Source: Spirochaetota bacterium
Lineage (GTDB): Bacteria > Spirochaetota > Spirochaetia > Treponematales > Rectinemataceae
Assembly (NCBI GenBank): GCA_022711355.1
Contig: JAKLFE010000043.1
Location: forward strand, 1 to 37,786
Reading direction: 5' to 3'
Length of the DNA stretch: 37,786 bases
In this document: positions 37,764-37,786 of the stretch, one piece after another
Layout: the number at the start of each line of letters is the position of its first letter
How positions within the stretch are numbered: the first letter of the stretch is position 1
Translations under genes and position numbers: made by a program
Notes under the pieces: generated by a model
Database searches by the model: none
What the model saw: the letters and a program-made list of their open reading frames with translations, nothing else
What the model was told of the DNA's origin: nothing

Positions 37764-37786
37764 ATGAATAAACGGGTTCTCGCGGC
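37764..37786 (+). CDS. Start of a gene cut by the window end
   Basis: Only MNKRVLA is visible. AGGAGG (37753-37758) lies five bases before the ATG, a strong ribosome site. The basic start followed by hydrophobic residues looks like the beginning of a signal peptide. The divergent AraC regulator suggests a regulated transport or secreted-binding protein, but the product is unknown. Confidence 0.6.

Overview
This is a GC-rich (visibly about 70% G+C in genes) bacterial chromosome window. It most likely comes from a free-living or gut-associated anaerobic spirochaete. This is an inference from a combination of features: an rpsP-khpA-rimM-trmD-rplS block followed by a FlhB-tail protein, an HD-GYP protein and YraN (an order I recall from treponemes); a eukaryote-like (type 2) IleRS; a choline-phosphotransferase-like CDP-alcohol phosphatidyltransferase; and a trimeric [FeFe] hydrogenase preceded by a sensory hydrogenase. 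No rRNA or tRNA gene is present to confirm the placement. Almost every intergenic region is short, and many gene pairs overlap by ATGA or GTGA. High GC3 produces very long antisense shadow ORFs, which are left out.

Layout. 1-356: tail of a nitroreductase with a strong terminator. 439-2300 (-): a lipoprotein and a LysM protein. 2633-3028 (+): a short DtxR-type metalloregulator. 3036-7459 (-): IleRS and a coupled MFS transporter. 7578-9581 (+): two envelope or unknown proteins (DUF4384, DUF4097). 9601-14045 (-): Rex, NfnB, NfnA and an iron alcohol dehydrogenase, with a MITE-like repeat between adh and nfnA. 14323-22156 (+): a [2Fe-2S] thioredoxin-fold protein, a sensory [FeFe] hydrogenase with a PAS domain, a SpoIIE-type phosphatase, then HydC-HydB-HydA. 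22218-26673 (-): acyl-CoA synthetase, a tRNA-dihydrouridine synthase and CreD. 26822-29229 (+): a CreB/CreC-like two-component pair divergent from creD. 29364-35577 (+): the ribosomal protein/tRNA modification operon running into FliK-like, FlhB-like, HD-GYP, YraN and two small unknown genes. 35679-36845 (+): the phosphatidyltransferase. 36885-37652 (-): an AraC regulator, divergent from a gene cut off by the window end.

The biological centre of the window is redox and hydrogen metabolism (9.6-22.2 kb). HydABC would couple NADH and reduced ferredoxin to H2. NfnAB would couple NADH, ferredoxin and NADPH. The alcohol dehydrogenase would drain NADH. Rex would read NADH/NAD+, and the sensory hydrogenase plus phosphatase would read H2. 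The three promoters of this region are AT-rich islands that share an ATCGATA motif placed on or next to the core promoter, which I propose as a common operator. Other points of interest are a divergent NAD pocket in Rex, a tandem palindromic insertion inside nfnB, two MITE-like CAGAG repeats, three regulator genes that look leaderless, a 24-bp perfect palindrome beside the dtxR-type promoter, and AraC-type direct repeats at the right end.
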